Shown here: positions 29,742 through 41,046 of the stretch, piece by piece
How positions within the stretch are numbered: position 1 is the stretch's first letter
How the letters are laid out: every line of letters begins with the position of its first letter
Origin: Polaromonas sp. P2-4
GTDB lineage: Bacteria; Pseudomonadota; Gammaproteobacteria; Burkholderiales; Burkholderiaceae_C
DNA: 64,000 nucleotides
Reading direction: 5' to 3'
Assembly: GCA_024703855.1 (NCBI GenBank)
Contig: CP087965.1
Location: 3,030,001 to 3,094,000 of the forward strand
The notes under the pieces: model-generated
The model's database searches: none
Told to the model about the DNA's origin: nothing
The model's input: only the letters and a program-made list of their open reading frames with translations
Translations under genes and position numbers: made by a program

Positions 29742-31842
29742 ATGTCCTGCGCTACCCCCATTCAAAACTACCGCAACATTGGTATTTCCGCGCACATTGA
29801 CGCCGGCAAAACCACCACCACCGAGCGGATTCTCTTTTACACCGGCGTGAACCACAAGATTGGTGAAGTGCACGACGGCGCGGCCACCATGGACTGGATG
29901 GAGCAAGAGCAAGAGCGTGGCATCACGATTACCTCTGCTGCGACCACCTGCTTCTGGAAAGGCATGGACACGTCCCTGCCAGAGCACCGCATCAACATCA
30001 TTGACACCCCTGGCCACGTGGACTTCACCATCGAGGTGGAGCGTTCCATGCGCGTGCTTGACGGCGCCTGCATGGTTTACTGTGCCGTCGGTGGCGTTCA
30101 GCCCCAGTCCGAGACCGTCTGGCGCCAGGCCAACAAGTACAAAGTGCCGCGTCTGGCCTTCGTCAACAAGATGGACCGCACCGGCGCCAACTTCTTCAAG
30201 GTCGTCGAGCAGATGAAACTGCGTCTGAAGGCCAGCCCTGTGCCGATGGTGATCCCCATTGGTGCCGAAGAGAACTTCACCGGCGTGGTCGACCTGATCA
30301 AGATGAAGGCCATCATCTGGGACGAAGCTTCCCAGGGCATGAAGTTCGACTACCGCGAAATCCCGGCTGAATTGCTCGAGTTGGCCAAAGAATGGCGCGA
30401 GAAGATGGTTGAAGCGGCTGCCGAGGCCTCTGAAGAGTTCATGAACAAGTACCTCGAAGAAGGTGACTTGACTGAAGACGAAATCAAGCTCGGTATCCGC
30501 ACGCGCACCATTGCCAGCGAAATCCAGCCGATGTACTGCGGCTCTGCGTTCAAGAACAAGGGCGTGCAGCGCATGCTGGACGCCGTGATCGAGTTCATGC
30601 CATCGCCGATCGACATCCCGCCTGTCAAAGGTACGGACGAAGACGAAGCGCCGGTAACCCGCAAGGCCGACGACGAAGAGAAATTCTCGGCGCTGGCATT
30701 CAAGCTGATGACCGACCCGTTTGTGGGCCAGTTGACGTTTGTGCGCGTGTACTCTGGCGTGCTGAAAAAGGCGACAGCGTTTACAACCCGATCAAGGGCA
30801 AGAAAGAGCGTATCGGCCGTATCGTGCAGATGCACGCCAACAACCGTGAAGAAGTCAGCGAAATTCGCGCGGGCGACATCGCCGCCTGCGTCGGCTTGAA
30901 AGACGTGACCACGGGCGAGACCCTGTGTGATCCAGATGCCATCGTCATGCTGGAGCGCATGGTGTTCCCTGAGCCCGTGATTGCACAGGCCGTGGAACCC
31001 AAGACCAAGGTTGACCAGGAAAAAATGGGTATCGCCCTGCAGCGTCTCGCTCAGGAAGATCCATCGTTCCGCGTCAAGACCGACGAAGAGTCCGGTCAGA
31101 CCATCATTGCCGGTATGGGCGAGTTGCACCTTGAGATCATCGTTGACCGCATGAAGCGCGAGTTTGGCGTGGAAGCCAACGTGGGCAAGCCGCAAGTGGC
31201 TTACCGCGAGACCATCCGCAAGACGGTTGAAGATGCCGAAGGCAAGTTCGTGCGTCAGTCCGGCGGTAAGGGCCAGTACGGTCACGTGGTGCTCAAGATC
31301 GAGCCGAACGAGCCAGGCAAAGGCATTGAATTTATCGACGCCATCAAAGGCGGCGTGGTTCCTCATGAATACATCCCTGCGGTTGAAAAGGCATTCACGA
31401 GGCTGTGACTTCGGGCGTGCTGGCCGGTTACCCGGTGGTGGACGTCAAGGTGACGCTGCACTTCGGTTCCTACCATGACGTGGACTCGAACGAGATGGCC
31501 TTCAAGATGGCTGCCATTTTTGGTTTCAAGGAAGGCTGCCGCAAGGCCAGCCCGGTGATTCTGGAGCCGATGATGGCGGTTGAAGTGGAAACGCCTGAAG
31601 ACTACGCCGGCAACGTGATGGGCGATTTGTCTTCACGCCGCGGCATGGTGCAGGGCATGGAAGACATGGTCGGTGGCGGCAAGGCCATCAAGGCTGAAGT
31701 GCCCCTGTCTGAAATGTTCGGCTACTCCACCACGCTGCGTTCGATGTCGCAGGGTCGTGCTACCTACTCCATGGAGTTCAAGCACTACTCTGAAGCCCCG
31801 CGCAATGTGTCGGAAGCCATCATGGCTGCCCGCGCAAAATAA
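29742..31842 (+). CDS. fusA: Elongation factor G, two frameshifts
   Basis: GTPase that drives ribosomal translocation. Motifs: G1 [16 protein letters not shown]2 region [13 protein letters not shown]3 DTPGHVDF and G4 [10 protein letters not shown]. Missing bases near 30774 ([21 protein letters not shown] expected) and near 31397 ([18 protein letters not shown] expected) interrupt it; corrected length is 700 aa, normal for EF-G. The last part [16 protein letters not shown] is intact. Essential, so the breaks are not real. Confidence 0.96.
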
Positions 31843-32006
31843 TGGTTTTGGGGACAGGCCGGGATCGTGAAGCGATTTGCTCTGTCCTCAACTGATTGAG
31901 AAGCTGTCTGCGACGGTGTGCCGCCCTGTTCCCGTGCGGGGCGAATCAGCAACATCGTGCAAACATTAAACCTGTACACGGGAATTAGCTCTTTGGAGAA
32001 TTGAAA

Positions 32007-33199
<1,193 letters not shown>

Positions 33200-33224
33200 C
33201 TCCGCAGTTACCTAAGGAATTACC

Positions 33225-33539
33225 ATGGCTACCAAGCAAAAAATCCGTATCCGCCTCAAAGCGTTTGACTACAAACTGATTGACCAGTCGGCCGCCGAGA
33301 TCGTGGACACCGCCAAACGCACCGGCGCGATTGTCAAGGGCCCCGTGCCACTGCCAACCCGTATGAAGCGTTTTGACATCCTGCGTTCGCCCCACGTCAA
33401 CAAGACGAGTCGCGACCAGCTGGAAATCCGCACGCACCAGCGTCTGATGGACATCGTTGACCCTACGGACAAAACCGTGGACGCGTTGATGAAGCTCGAT
33501 CTGCCTGCTGGCGTGGACGTCGAAATCAAGCTGCAGTAA
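33225..33539 (+). CDS. rpsJ: 30S ribosomal protein S10
   Basis: 104 aa, single frame: [35 protein letters not shown] onward, ending [13 protein letters not shown]. It follows tuf by 25 nt and is likely cotranscribed with it. In many betaproteobacteria S10 is also the NusE antitermination factor. Confidence 0.97.
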   Translation: MATKQKIRIRLKAFDYKLIDQSAAEIVDTAKRTGAIVKGPVPLPTRMKRFDILRSPHVNKTSRDQLEIRTHQRLMDIVDPTDKTVDALMKLDLPAGVDVEIKLQ

Positions 33540-33620
33540 GCAGAAAAAACCGGGAAGTTCGGGCGATTGGGTGAAAACCCAACGTTCAAGCCTCCCAAAA
33601 ACCTGAGTCTTAGCGCAGAT

Positions 33621-33649
33621 TTGCCATATTTGGCAGTCTGCGCTATACT
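33621..33649 (+). promoter_or_regulatory. Promoter between rpsJ and rplC
   Basis: TTGCCA at 33621-33626, a 17-nt spacer and TATACT at 33644-33649. It would start the rplC-rpsQ transcript with a leader of about 130 nt, separating rpsJ from the rest of the S10 gene set. Confidence 0.6.
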
Positions 33650-33785
33650 TTTGGGCTGTCCCAGATTTGCCATGCGGTTTTCCGCAGGTTTTCGGGAGCA
33701 GTTTTATTAACCTTCTTTCACGTACCCATCAGGTACAACGCTGTAGCCAATTGAAGTCGCAGCGGTGGAAGTTTTGGAGAAAACA

Positions 33786-34469
33786 ATGAGTCTGAGCAAC
33801 TCCCTAGGGTTGCTGGGCCTGCAAGGTGGGCATGATGCGTCTGTTCACTGATGATGGGGATACCGTTCCTGTCACAGTGGTAGATGTGTCTAACAACCGC
33901 GTGACCCAGGTTAAAACCGAAGCAAATGACGGCTACAGTGCCCTTCAAGTGGCATTTGGCGCACGCAAAGCATCGCGCGTGACCAAGCCGGCCGCTGGCC
34001 ACCTTGCGAAAGCAGGCGTTGAAGCCGGTGAAATCCTGAAAGAATTCCGCGTGACGGCTGACGTCGCAGGCAAGTACGCCGCCGGCACCGTTGTGCCCGC
34101 TGCCGATGTGTTTGCGGTAGGCCAGAAGGTTGATGTGCAGGGTACCTCCATTGGTAAAGGCTTTGCCGGCACCATCAAGCGTCACAAAATGAGCTCGCAG
34201 CAGCGTCGCACGGTAACAGCCGTTCGCACAACGTGCCCGGCTCCATTGGTATGGCGCAAGACCCTGGCCGTGTGTTTCCCGGTAAACGCATGACGGGCCA
34301 TCTGGGTGATGTCACCAAGACCACGCAAAACCTCGACATCGTGCGCATTGACGAAGCCCGTCAACTGCTGATGATTCGTGGCGCTGTACCTGGTTCCAAA
34401 GGTGGTTTTGTCACGGTGCGTGCCGCGATCAAGGCCAAGCCTTCCACCGCTGCTAAAGGAGCGAACTGA
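33786..34469 (+). CDS. rplC: 50S ribosomal protein L3, two frameshifts
   Basis: ATG 33786 gives [11 protein letters not shown]. An extra T at 33820 interrupts before [23 protein letters not shown], and a second break lies near 34205 before [26 protein letters not shown]. Corrected length is about 227 aa. L3 nucleates the 50S subunit near the peptidyl-transferase centre. The stop overlaps the rplD start by one base. Confidence 0.95.
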
Positions 34470-35090
34470 TGCAGGTCGAACTCCTGAATGACCAAGGTCT
34501 GGCTTCGTCCAAGGTGGATGTGCCTGATACCGTGTTTGGTCGTGAATACAACGAGAGCCTGGTTCACCAGGTGGTCGTGGCCTTCCAGGCCAACGCCCGC
34601 CAGGGTACCCGTGCCCAGAAAGACCGTGAGCAGGTCCGTCACTCGACCAAGAAGCCTTTTAAACAAAAAGGTACGGGTCGTGCACGTGCAGGTATGACCT
34701 CTTCCCCGCTGTGGCGCGGAGGCGGTCGTATTTTTCCCGAACATGCCTGACGAGAACTTCACGCAGAAAATCAACAAGAAAATGTATCGCGCCGGCATGG
34801 CTTCGATCTTTTCCCAGCTGGCGCGCGAAGGCCGCCTGGCCGTGGTTGATTCGCTGACCGTGGACTCACCCAAGACCAAGGTCCTGGCTGACAAGTTCAA
34901 GGCCATGAACCTCAACTCGGTGCTGGTCATCGCTGATGTGGTTGACGAAAACCTGTACCTGGCTTCCCGCAATCTGGTCAATATCCTGGTGGTTGAGCCG
35001 CGTTACGCCGATCCGGTGTCGCTGGTTCACTACAAAAAGGTGCTGGTGACCAAGGCCGCCATGGACCAACTGAAGGAGATGTTCGCATGA
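34469..35090 (+). CDS. rplD: 50S ribosomal protein L4, frameshifted
   Basis: [47 protein letters not shown] onward. One extra G near 34739 ([22 protein letters not shown] expected) shifts the frame; the rest to 35090 is intact. About 206 aa. The exit-tunnel loop [26 protein letters not shown] is clear. Overlaps rplW by ATGA. Confidence 0.95.
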
Positions 35091-35416
35091 GCCGCGTGAA
35101 CAACACCAATGCCCAATTTGACGAAGGCCGCCTGATGCAGGTTCTGGTCGCTCCCATCGTGTCCGAAAAGGCCACGATGATTGCGGAAAAGACCAATACG
35201 GTGACCTTCAAGGTGCTGCAAGACGCGACCAAGCATGAAATCAAGGCCGCTGTGCAATTGATGTTCAAGGTTGACGTCAAGGCAGTCGCTGTAACCAATA
35301 TCAAAGGCAAGACCAAGCGCTTTGGCAAGTCCATCGGCCGCCGCGACAACATTCGCAAAGCCTATGTGACCCTGCAAGCAGGTCAAGAGCTGAACATCGG
35401 CGGGGAGTCTGCATAA
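35087..35416 (+). CDS. rplW: 50S ribosomal protein L23
   Basis: 109 aa, one frame. [42 protein letters not shown] is the L23 core. Sits at the exit-tunnel rim, docking site for trigger factor and SRP. Its stop overlaps the rplB start. Confidence 0.96.
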   Translation: MSRVNNTNAQFDEGRLMQVLVAPIVSEKATMIAEKTNTVTFKVLQDATKHEIKAAVQLMFKVDVKAVAVTNIKGKTKRFGKSIGRRDNIRKAYVTLQAGQELNIGGESA

Positions 35417-36240
35417 TGGCCGTCATCAAGATGAAACCCACATCACCCGGCATGCGCGGGATGGTGAAGATTTCGCGTGACCACCTGCACAAGGGTGAGC
35501 CTTACGCACCGCTGCTGGAGCCGCAATTCCAGAAGTCGGGCCGTAACAACAACGGTCACATCACGGTTCGCCACAAAGGCGGTGGTCACAAGCACCACTA
35601 CCGCGTGGTTGACTTCAAGCGCAATAAAGACGCCATTCCGGCCAAGGTCGAACGTATCGAGTACGACCCCAACCGCACGGCTCATATTGCCCTGATTTGC
35701 TACGCCGACGGCGAGCGCGCTTACATCATCGCCCCCCGCGGCCTTGAAGTCGGTGCCACGCTGATCAGCGGTTCGGAAGCGCCGATTCGCGTCGGCAACA
35801 CGCTGCCGATTCGCAACATTCCGGTGGGTTCGACCATTCACTGCATCGAGATGCAAATCGGCAAAGGCGCGCAAATCGCCCGTTCCGCCGGTACGTCTGC
35901 GACGCTGCTGGCGCGTGAAGGTACTTACGCCCAGGTGCGCATGCGCTCTGGTGAAGTTCGCAAGATTCACATCGAGTGCCGCGCCACCATTGGTGAAGTC
36001 GCCAACGAAGAGCACAGCCTGCGCCGTCTGGGCAAGGCCGGTGTGAAGCGCTGGATGGGTATTCGCCCAACCGTTCGCGGTGTGGTGATGAACCCGGTTG
36101 ACCACCCGCACGGTGGTGGTGAAGGCAAGACCGGCGAAGGCCGCCATCCTGTCGACCCATGGGGTAACCTGACCAAAGGCTACCGCACCCGCAACAACAA
36201 GCGCACGCAAGTGATGATTGTTTCGCGTCGCAAGAAGTAA
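35416..36240 (+). CDS. rplB: 50S ribosomal protein L2
   Basis: 274 aa, one frame: [35 protein letters not shown] onward. The conserved [25 protein letters not shown] loop near residue 220, important for peptidyl transfer, is intact. Ends [14 protein letters not shown]. Confidence 0.97.
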   Translation: MAVIKMKPTSPGMRGMVKISRDHLHKGEPYAPLLEPQFQKSGRNNNGHITVRHKGGGHKHHYRVVDFKRNKDAIPAKVERIEYDPNRTAHIALICYADGERAYIIAPRGLEVGATLISGSEAPIRVGNTLPIRNIPVGSTIHCIEMQIGKGAQIARSAGTSATLLAREGTYAQVRMRSGEVRKIHIECRATIGEVANEEHSLRRLGKAGVKRWMGIRPTVRGVVMNPVDHPHGGGEGKTGEGRHPVDPWGNLTKGYRTRNNKRTQVMIVSRRKK

Positions 36241-36249
36241 GGCCAGGCA

Positions 36250-36527
36250 ATGACACGTTCACTCAAAAAGGTCCCTTTGTCGACCACCACTTGGTAGCCA
36301 AGGCTGATAAAGCCGTTACCAACAAAGACAAAAAGCCGATCAAAACCTGGTCGCGTCGCTCTATGGTTCTGCCCGAGTTCATCGGCCTGACCATTGCCGT
36401 GCACAACGGCAAGCAGCACGTGCCGGTCTACATCACCGATCAAATGGTTGGCCACAAGCTGGGCGAGTCTGCACTCACCCGGACTTTCAAAGGTCATCCG
36501 GCTGACAAAAAAGTTGTGAGAAAGTAA
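36250..36527 (+). CDS. rpsS: 30S ribosomal protein S19, frameshifted
   Basis: Reads MTRSLKK, then one G is missing near 36272 from AAGGGTCCC. The correct continuation [37 protein letters not shown] runs to the stop at 36527 (about 92 aa). Binds 16S rRNA in the 30S head. Confidence 0.95.
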
Positions 36528-36536
36528 GGAAAGACC

Positions 36537-36863
36537 ATGGAAACACGTGCAACCCTCCGGGGCGTTCGTCTGTCGGTCGACAAGGGCCGTCTGGTCGCTG
36601 ACCTGATCCGCGGTAAAAAGTGGATCAAGCGCTCAACATCCTGAATTTCACGCAGAAAAAAGCTGCTGGAATCATCAAAAGGTGGTTGAGTCCGCTATCG
36701 CCAACGCTGAACACAACGATGGTGCCGATATCGACGAGCTGAAGGTGAAAACCATTTACGTCGAGCAAGGTGCCACGCTCAAGCGTTTCTCTCGCGCGCT
36801 AAAGGCCGCGGTAACAGCATCAGCAAACCCACGTGCCATGTGTACGTAGTGGTTGGCAACTAA
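36537..36863 (+). CDS. rplV: 50S ribosomal protein L22, three single-base losses
   Basis: ATG 36537, [28 protein letters not shown]. Bases are missing near 36619 ([19 protein letters not shown] expected), near 36681 ([34 protein letters not shown]) and near 36793 ([23 protein letters not shown]). Corrected length is 109 aa, normal. Because of the breaks no long open frame remains and the gene is easily missed. Part of the exit tunnel. Confidence 0.93.
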
Positions 36864-36876
36864 AGGCAGACAGGAT

Positions 36877-37793
36877 ATGGGACAAAAAATCAACCCAACC
36901 GGGTTCCGCCTTGCAATCAGCCGCAACTGGGCCAGCCGCTGGTACGCGAGCAACCGCGACTTCGCCGGCATGCTGGCCGAAGACATCAAGGTGCGCGAGT
37001 ACCTCAAAGCCAAGCTGAAGAACGCCGCGGTGTCAGCGTTCTGATCGAGCGTCCTGCCAAAAATGCCCGCATCACGATTTTCTCGGCACGTCCGGGCGTC
37101 GTGATCGGCAAAAAAGGCGAGGACATCGAGAACCTCAAGAAAGAACTGAGCCGCCAGCTAGGCGTGCCGGTCGCCGTGAACATTGAAGAAGTTCGCAAGC
37201 CTGAAATTGATGCCAAGCTGATCGCTGACAGCATCACCCAGCAGCTTGAAAAACGCATCATGTTCCGCCGTGCGATGAAGCGCGCCATGCAAAACGCCAT
37301 GCGTCTGGGTGCCCTGGGCATCAAGATCATGTCGTCTGGCCGTCTCAATGGCATTGAAATCGCTCGTTGCGAGTGGTACCGCGAAGGTCGCGTGCCCCTT
37401 CACACCTTGCGCGCCGACATCGACTACGGCACTTCTGAAGCCAAGACCACCTATGGTGTGATCGGCGTCAAGGTCTGGGTCTACAAGGGCGACACCCTGG
37501 GCCGCAACGATGGCACCGGCGCCAAGATGGTGGAAGTTGCTGACGAAGAACGCAAGCCTCGCGGCCCGCGTCGTGATGCACGCCCTGGCGAGCGCACCGA
37601 CCGTCCGGCTCCCCGTGGTGCCCGCCCTGCGCGCGGCCCGGTCGGTGGAACCAACACGGCCCCTGCTGATGGCAGCGACAAACCGGCTGAAGCAACTGGT
37701 GCCGCACCAGCTGACGACGCACAGAAAACCACCGTTAAGCGCGTCCGCAAAGCCGCGCCAGCTGCAGCAGCTGACGGTGCCAAGACCGAGTAA
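36877..37793 (+). CDS. rpsC: 30S ribosomal protein S3 with long low-complexity C-terminus, frameshifted
   Basis: [33 protein letters not shown], then one base is missing near 37039 before [33 protein letters not shown] (KH domain GKKGEDI). Corrected length is about 305 aa against about 233 in E. coli. The extra 80 or so residues after [19 protein letters not shown] are rich in Pro, Ala, Arg and Asp and should be disordered. S3 lines the mRNA entry channel. Confidence 0.94.
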
Positions 37794-37817
37794 TCGGTCT
37801 GCATTAGGAGATAAACC

Positions 37818-38234
37818 ATGCTGCAACCCGCTCGCAGAAAATACCGCAAAGAGCAAAAAGGCCGTAACACCGGCGTCGCAACCCGGGGTAACTCGGTTGC
37901 GTTCGGTGACTTCGGTCTGAAATGCACCGACCGTGGTCGCCTGACTGCTCGTCAAATTGAAGCCGCACGTCGTGCGATTTCCCGCCACGTCAAACGTGGT
38001 GGCCGTATCTGGATCCGTGTCTTTCCGGACAAGCCGATTTCCCAAAAGCCTGCTGAAGTGCGTATGGGTAACGGTAAAGGTAACCCAGAGTACTACGTGG
38101 CTGAAATCCAGCCCGGCAAGATCGTTTTTGAAATCGTCGGTGTGCCTGAAGAACTTGCACGCGAAGCGTTCCGCCTGGCTTCTGCCAAGCTGCCGCTGCG
38201 CACCACGTTCGTCAGCCGCATGATCGGCCAGTAA
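37818..38234 (+). CDS. rplP: 50S ribosomal protein L16
   Basis: 138 aa, one frame: [35 protein letters not shown] onward, with [37 protein letters not shown]. Binds near the A-site tRNA elbow. RBS AGGAG lies upstream. Confidence 0.97.
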   Translation: MLQPARRKYRKEQKGRNTGVATRGNSVAFGDFGLKCTDRGRLTARQIEAARRAISRHVKRGGRIWIRVFPDKPISQKPAEVRMGNGKGNPEYYVAEIQPGKIVFEIVGVPEELAREAFRLASAKLPLRTTFVSRMIGQ

Positions 38235-38250
38235 TCAGGAGAATGAAATC

Positions 38251-38457
38251 ATGAAAACTACTGAACTGCGCCAAAAAGACGTTGCCGGTCTGCAAGCCGA
38301 AGTCAAAGAGCTGCAAAAAGCCCACTTTGGCCTGCGCATGCAAAAAGCCACGCAGCAACTGACCAAACTTTCCACGTTGCGTTCCACGCGTCGTGCCATC
38401 GCTCGTGCCAAAACCATTTTGGCCGAAACCATCGTCAAGCAAGGAGCCAAAAAATGA
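38251..38457 (+). CDS. rpmC: 50S ribosomal protein L29
   Basis: 68 aa helical protein [37 protein letters not shown] with [12 protein letters not shown]. It lies at the exit tunnel beside L23. Overlaps rpsQ by ATGA at 38454. Confidence 0.95.
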   Translation: MKTTELRQKDVAGLQAEVKELQKAHFGLRMQKATQQLTKLSTLRSTRRAIARAKTILAETIVKQGAKK

Positions 38458-38723
38458 CGGAAGCTAAAAAATCCCTCAAGCGCACCTTGATTGGCAAGGT
38501 GGTGAGCGACAAGCGCGCCAAGACCGTGACGGTTCTGGTGGAGCGTCGTGTCAAGCATGAGCTGTACGGCAAGATTGTGTCTTTGTCGAGCAAGTACCAC
38601 GCCCATGACGAAAAGGGCGAGTATAAGACGGGCGACGTGATCGAGATCACCGAAAGCCGTCCTATCTCCAAAACCAAAAACTGGGTTGTGACCCGTTTGG
38701 TTCAAAAGGCCGCTGCTGTTTAA
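38454..38723 (+). CDS. rpsQ: 30S ribosomal protein S17
   Basis: 89 aa OB-fold protein: [33 protein letters not shown] and [29 protein letters not shown]. It is the last gene of this transcript and is followed by a strong terminator, so the rplN-onward genes are elsewhere. Confidence 0.97.
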   Translation: MTEAKKSLKRTLIGKVVSDKRAKTVTVLVERRVKHELYGKIVSLSSKYHAHDEKGEYKTGDVIEITESRPISKTKNWVVTRLVQKAAAV

Positions 38724-38752
38724 GTCTTCAAGACTTTGACGGCAAGTCACTC

Positions 38753-38781
38753 AAAAACGGCTCACTGTGTGGGCCGTTTTT
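38753..38781 (+). terminator. Rho-independent terminator after rpsQ
   Basis: AAAAACGGC (38753-38761) pairs with GCCGTTTTT (38773-38781); the T run ends the stem. Confidence 0.8.
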
Positions 38782-38927
38782 GTTTCCGCCTGCGCTTGTC
38801 ATTCCCGCATGAGCGCCAGAAAGACCGCAGAGCGCCACCAGGCTTTTTGCGTGGATCAAAATAGACATCCTTGATTCATTCCGTCTCATTCCACCTCATT
38901 CCGTTTTACCCCAACCAGGAGCATCCC

Positions 38928-39434
38928 ATGATTAAAGTCGGCGACACCCTTCCCGCAGCTACGCTGATGGAATATTCAGAAGTTGAAGGCAACGGCTGCA
39001 GCCTTGGCCCCAATGCAATTGATGTGGCCAAAGCCGCTGCCGGCAAAACCATTGCGCTGTTTGCCCTGCCTGGCGCCTTCACGCCGACCTGCTCGGCCAA
39101 ACATGTGCCGGGTTATGTCGAGAAGTTCGCCGAACTCAAGGCCGCCGGCGTCGATGAAATCTGGTGCGTGAGCGTCAACGACGCCTTCGTCATGGGTGCC
39201 TGGGCGCGTGACCAGAAGACCGACAGCAAGGTTCGCATGTTGGCCGACGGCAGCGCAGACTTCGCCAAGGCGACGGGCCTGACGCTGGACCTGACCGCCA
39301 AGGGCATGGGTTTGCGCAGCAACCGCTACTCCATGCTGGTCAAAGACGGCAAGGTGGCGAGCCTCAATGTTGAAGGCCCCGGCAAGTTTGAAGTCAGCGA
39401 TGCAGCAACGCTGCTGGCACAAGCCAAAGCCTGA
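38928..39434 (+). CDS. Peroxiredoxin (Prx5 / glutaredoxin-type)
   Basis: Start ATG 38928 (MIKVGDTLPAATLMEYSEVEGNGCSLGPNAIDV) after CAGGAG; upstream in-frame codons are not conserved-looking. 168 aa. The peroxidatic Cys is in LPGAFTPTCSAKHVPGYVEKF near residue 56; WCVSVNDAFVMGAWARDQ is typical Prx5. Reduces hydroperoxides using glutathione/glutaredoxin or thioredoxin. Followed directly by a terminator. Confidence 0.9.
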   Translation: MIKVGDTLPAATLMEYSEVEGNGCSLGPNAIDVAKAAAGKTIALFALPGAFTPTCSAKHVPGYVEKFAELKAAGVDEIWCVSVNDAFVMGAWARDQKTDSKVRMLADGSADFAKATGLTLDLTAKGMGLRSNRYSMLVKDGKVASLNVEGPGKFEVSDAATLLAQAKA

Positions 39435-39451
39435 CGCGGCTTCTGCCGCAT

Positions 39452-39485
39452 AAAAAGCCGCCGCTCGTAAGACCGGCGGCTTTTT
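39452..39485 (+). terminator. Rho-independent terminator after the peroxiredoxin gene
   Basis: AAAAAGCCGCCG (39452-39463) pairs with CGGCGGCTTTTT (39474-39485). It may serve both strands. Confidence 0.85.
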
Positions 39486-39502
39486 GATGCCTGCAGTCAA
39501 GT

Positions 39503-39572
39503 GCTTACGCTATGAATTTAATAGCTATCTGTACCCATATTCAGTTGGGCTATAGGCCGATTCAGCTTATAA
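39503..39572 (-). repeat. Dispersed intergenic repeat, reverse copy
   Basis: On the minus strand it reads AATCGGCCTATAGCCC ... GATAGCTATTAAATTCATAG. It overlaps the end of the GNAT gene, so the last codons of that gene are supplied by the repeat edge. Confidence 0.65.
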
Positions 39573-40055
39573 ATCGACTTTCAGATAGTGTGCCCCGGCA
39601 ATCGGATTGTGGTAGTAAGGCGGAATCGCCTGAAAGCCGAGCTCTGTGTAGAGGGCACGGGCCGATTCCATGTCGTCCAGGGTGTCCAGCAGCACGCTGT
39701 GGTAGCCCGCCACGCGTGCGGCGTCGAGCACCGCTTCGGCCAATTGTCGGCCCAGGCCAAAGCGGCGAAACGCCTTGCGCACATACAGGCGCTTCATTTC
39801 GCCGGCATTCGGATAGTCCACGGTGTCGAGGGGGCGCGCAGCGCAGCAGCCGGCAACCTCTCCATCCACCAGGGCCAGCAGCAGCGCACCTTGCGGGGCG
39901 GCATAACTGCCCGGCAAATCGGCCAGCTCAGCCTCGAAATTCTGAAAGCACAAATCAATGCCCAGTTGATCCGCGTAGTCGGTAAAAATCTGGCGCGTTG
40001 CTTCCAGCAGCTCTGGCGTGTCAGGCGTGATGATCTTGATGGAAGGACGTTGCAC
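39567..40055 (-). CDS. GNAT-family N-acetyltransferase
   Basis: 162 aa. The acetyl-CoA pyrophosphate loop is RRFGLGRQLAEAVL (Q/RxxGxG/A pattern) after GEMKRLYVRKAF. The C-terminal ALYTELGFQAIPPYYHNPIAGAHYL matches the GNAT end. Acceptor unknown. Converges with the peroxiredoxin terminator region. Confidence 0.85.
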   Translation of the reverse strand: MQRPSIKIITPDTPELLEATRQIFTDYADQLGIDLCFQNFEAELADLPGSYAAPQGALLLALVDGEVAGCCAARPLDTVDYPNAGEMKRLYVRKAFRRFGLGRQLAEAVLDAARVAGYHSVLLDTLDDMESARALYTELGFQAIPPYYHNPIAGAHYLKVDL

Positions 40056-40148
40056 GGCGTTGGATGAAGGAAAACGACAATCAGTGTAGCGTCGTTTGCC
40101 GGCACGAACCAGGGTGATACATACCGGCTGGCGGTTCCCTTCTGCGCT

Positions 40149-40835
40149 TCAGAAGGCTGGCGCCGCCAGGCTGGACACCCAGTACACCACCACAGCGCAA
40201 GCGGCCAGGATCAGCAGCGCCGCCATACGTGAGACCGTGTCGTCACGCGAGGGCGGTGCGGCGATGACCAGCTCCTTGTCGCCGTGCAGCATGGCGCCCA
40301 CCAGCTTGTTTTTGCGGCGCAGGTAAAAAATGATGGCCAAAAGGTGCAGCAGCACCAGCGCCAGCACCATCCATTTGCCAATGTTCTTGTGGTAGCTGGT
40401 CGACAGGCTGACTGTGGCGTTCGAGACAAAGCGCGTCAGCGGCCCGGCAAAGGCGATCTCGTCGTCGCTGAACAGGCCGCTGCCCGCCTGCATCAACAGA
40501 AACCCGAGCATGGCAAAGACCGAGCCCGCACCAATAGGGCTGTGGCCCACACTGTGCTCGGGCTTGCCTTGCCCCTTGAGGTAGTTGATGACACTTTGCG
40601 GCGTATAGATAAAAGTGCGAAAACGCGACCAGCGCCCGCCCACCAGGCCCCAGATGATGCGAAACAGCAGCAGCGTCAGCACGGTGTAGCCGAGGCGAAA
40701 GTGCCAAAGCATGGCGTTGCCGCCGATGGTGCCGGTGATCGCCTGGCCAATCACGCAGACGACCAGCGCCCAGTGAAAAAGCCGTGTCGGCAAATCCCAG
40801 ACCCGCACCTTGTACAGGCTTTTGTTGTTGTACAC
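40149..40835 (-). CDS. Di-heme cytochrome b (b561/hydrogenase-type)
   Basis: 228 aa with four or five membrane helices. The start is put at GTG 40835 because GAGGA lies 6 nt upstream; a GTG two codons earlier has no spacing to it. Axial His candidates: DLPTRLFHWALVV, LWHFRLGYT, SVGHSPIGAG and VLLHLLAIIFYLRRKNKLVGAMLHGDK. It accepts electrons at the membrane. Its partner may be the cytochrome c' encoded divergently at 41047, as such pairs are common in this family (inference). Confidence 0.85.
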   Translation of the reverse strand: MYNNKSLYKVRVWDLPTRLFHWALVVCVIGQAITGTIGGNAMLWHFRLGYTVLTLLLFRIIWGLVGGRWSRFRTFIYTPQSVINYLKGQGKPEHSVGHSPIGAGSVFAMLGFLLMQAGSGLFSDDEIAFAGPLTRFVSNATVSLSTSYHKNIGKWMVLALVLLHLLAIIFYLRRKNKLVGAMLHGDKELVIAAPPSRDDTVSRMAALLILAACAVVVYWVSSLAAPAF

Positions 40836-40937
40836 GCTCACTCCTCGTTGGTAATTGCTTGTTTTATAGCAGGGCTGACAGGGTCCGAATGCTCTGCCGG
40901 CCTATGGCCGAACCGTTGGTGTTTTCCCGCATGGTGC

Positions 40938-40958
40938 ATTAGTTCCTGCGGAACTAAT
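40938..40958. promoter_or_regulatory. Palindrome upstream of the first cytochrome c' gene
   Basis: ATTAGTTCC, a TGC spacer and GGAACTAAT form a perfect 21-bp dyad ending 88 nt before the ATG at 41047. A second dyad TTGGC/GCCAA follows at 40983-40997. Confidence 0.65.
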
Positions 40959-41046
40959 GGGCCACCGCAAAACTCTAGCCGATTGGCAACCAGCCAAATA
41001 GCGTTGCCGGTCATCTCATGTTCAACAAAAACCCACGAGGAACAAC

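Noticed and set aside
37560..37793. C-terminal tail of rpsC as a separate gene or frameshift product
   Set aside because: It continues in the same frame as the conserved S3 core, and ends with a normal stop just before rplP.
40938..40958. FNR, NsrR or NorR site upstream of cytochrome c'
   Set aside because: TTGAT-N4-ATCAA, GTCA-N3-TGAC and the NsrR pattern do not match AGTTCC-N3-GGAACT.
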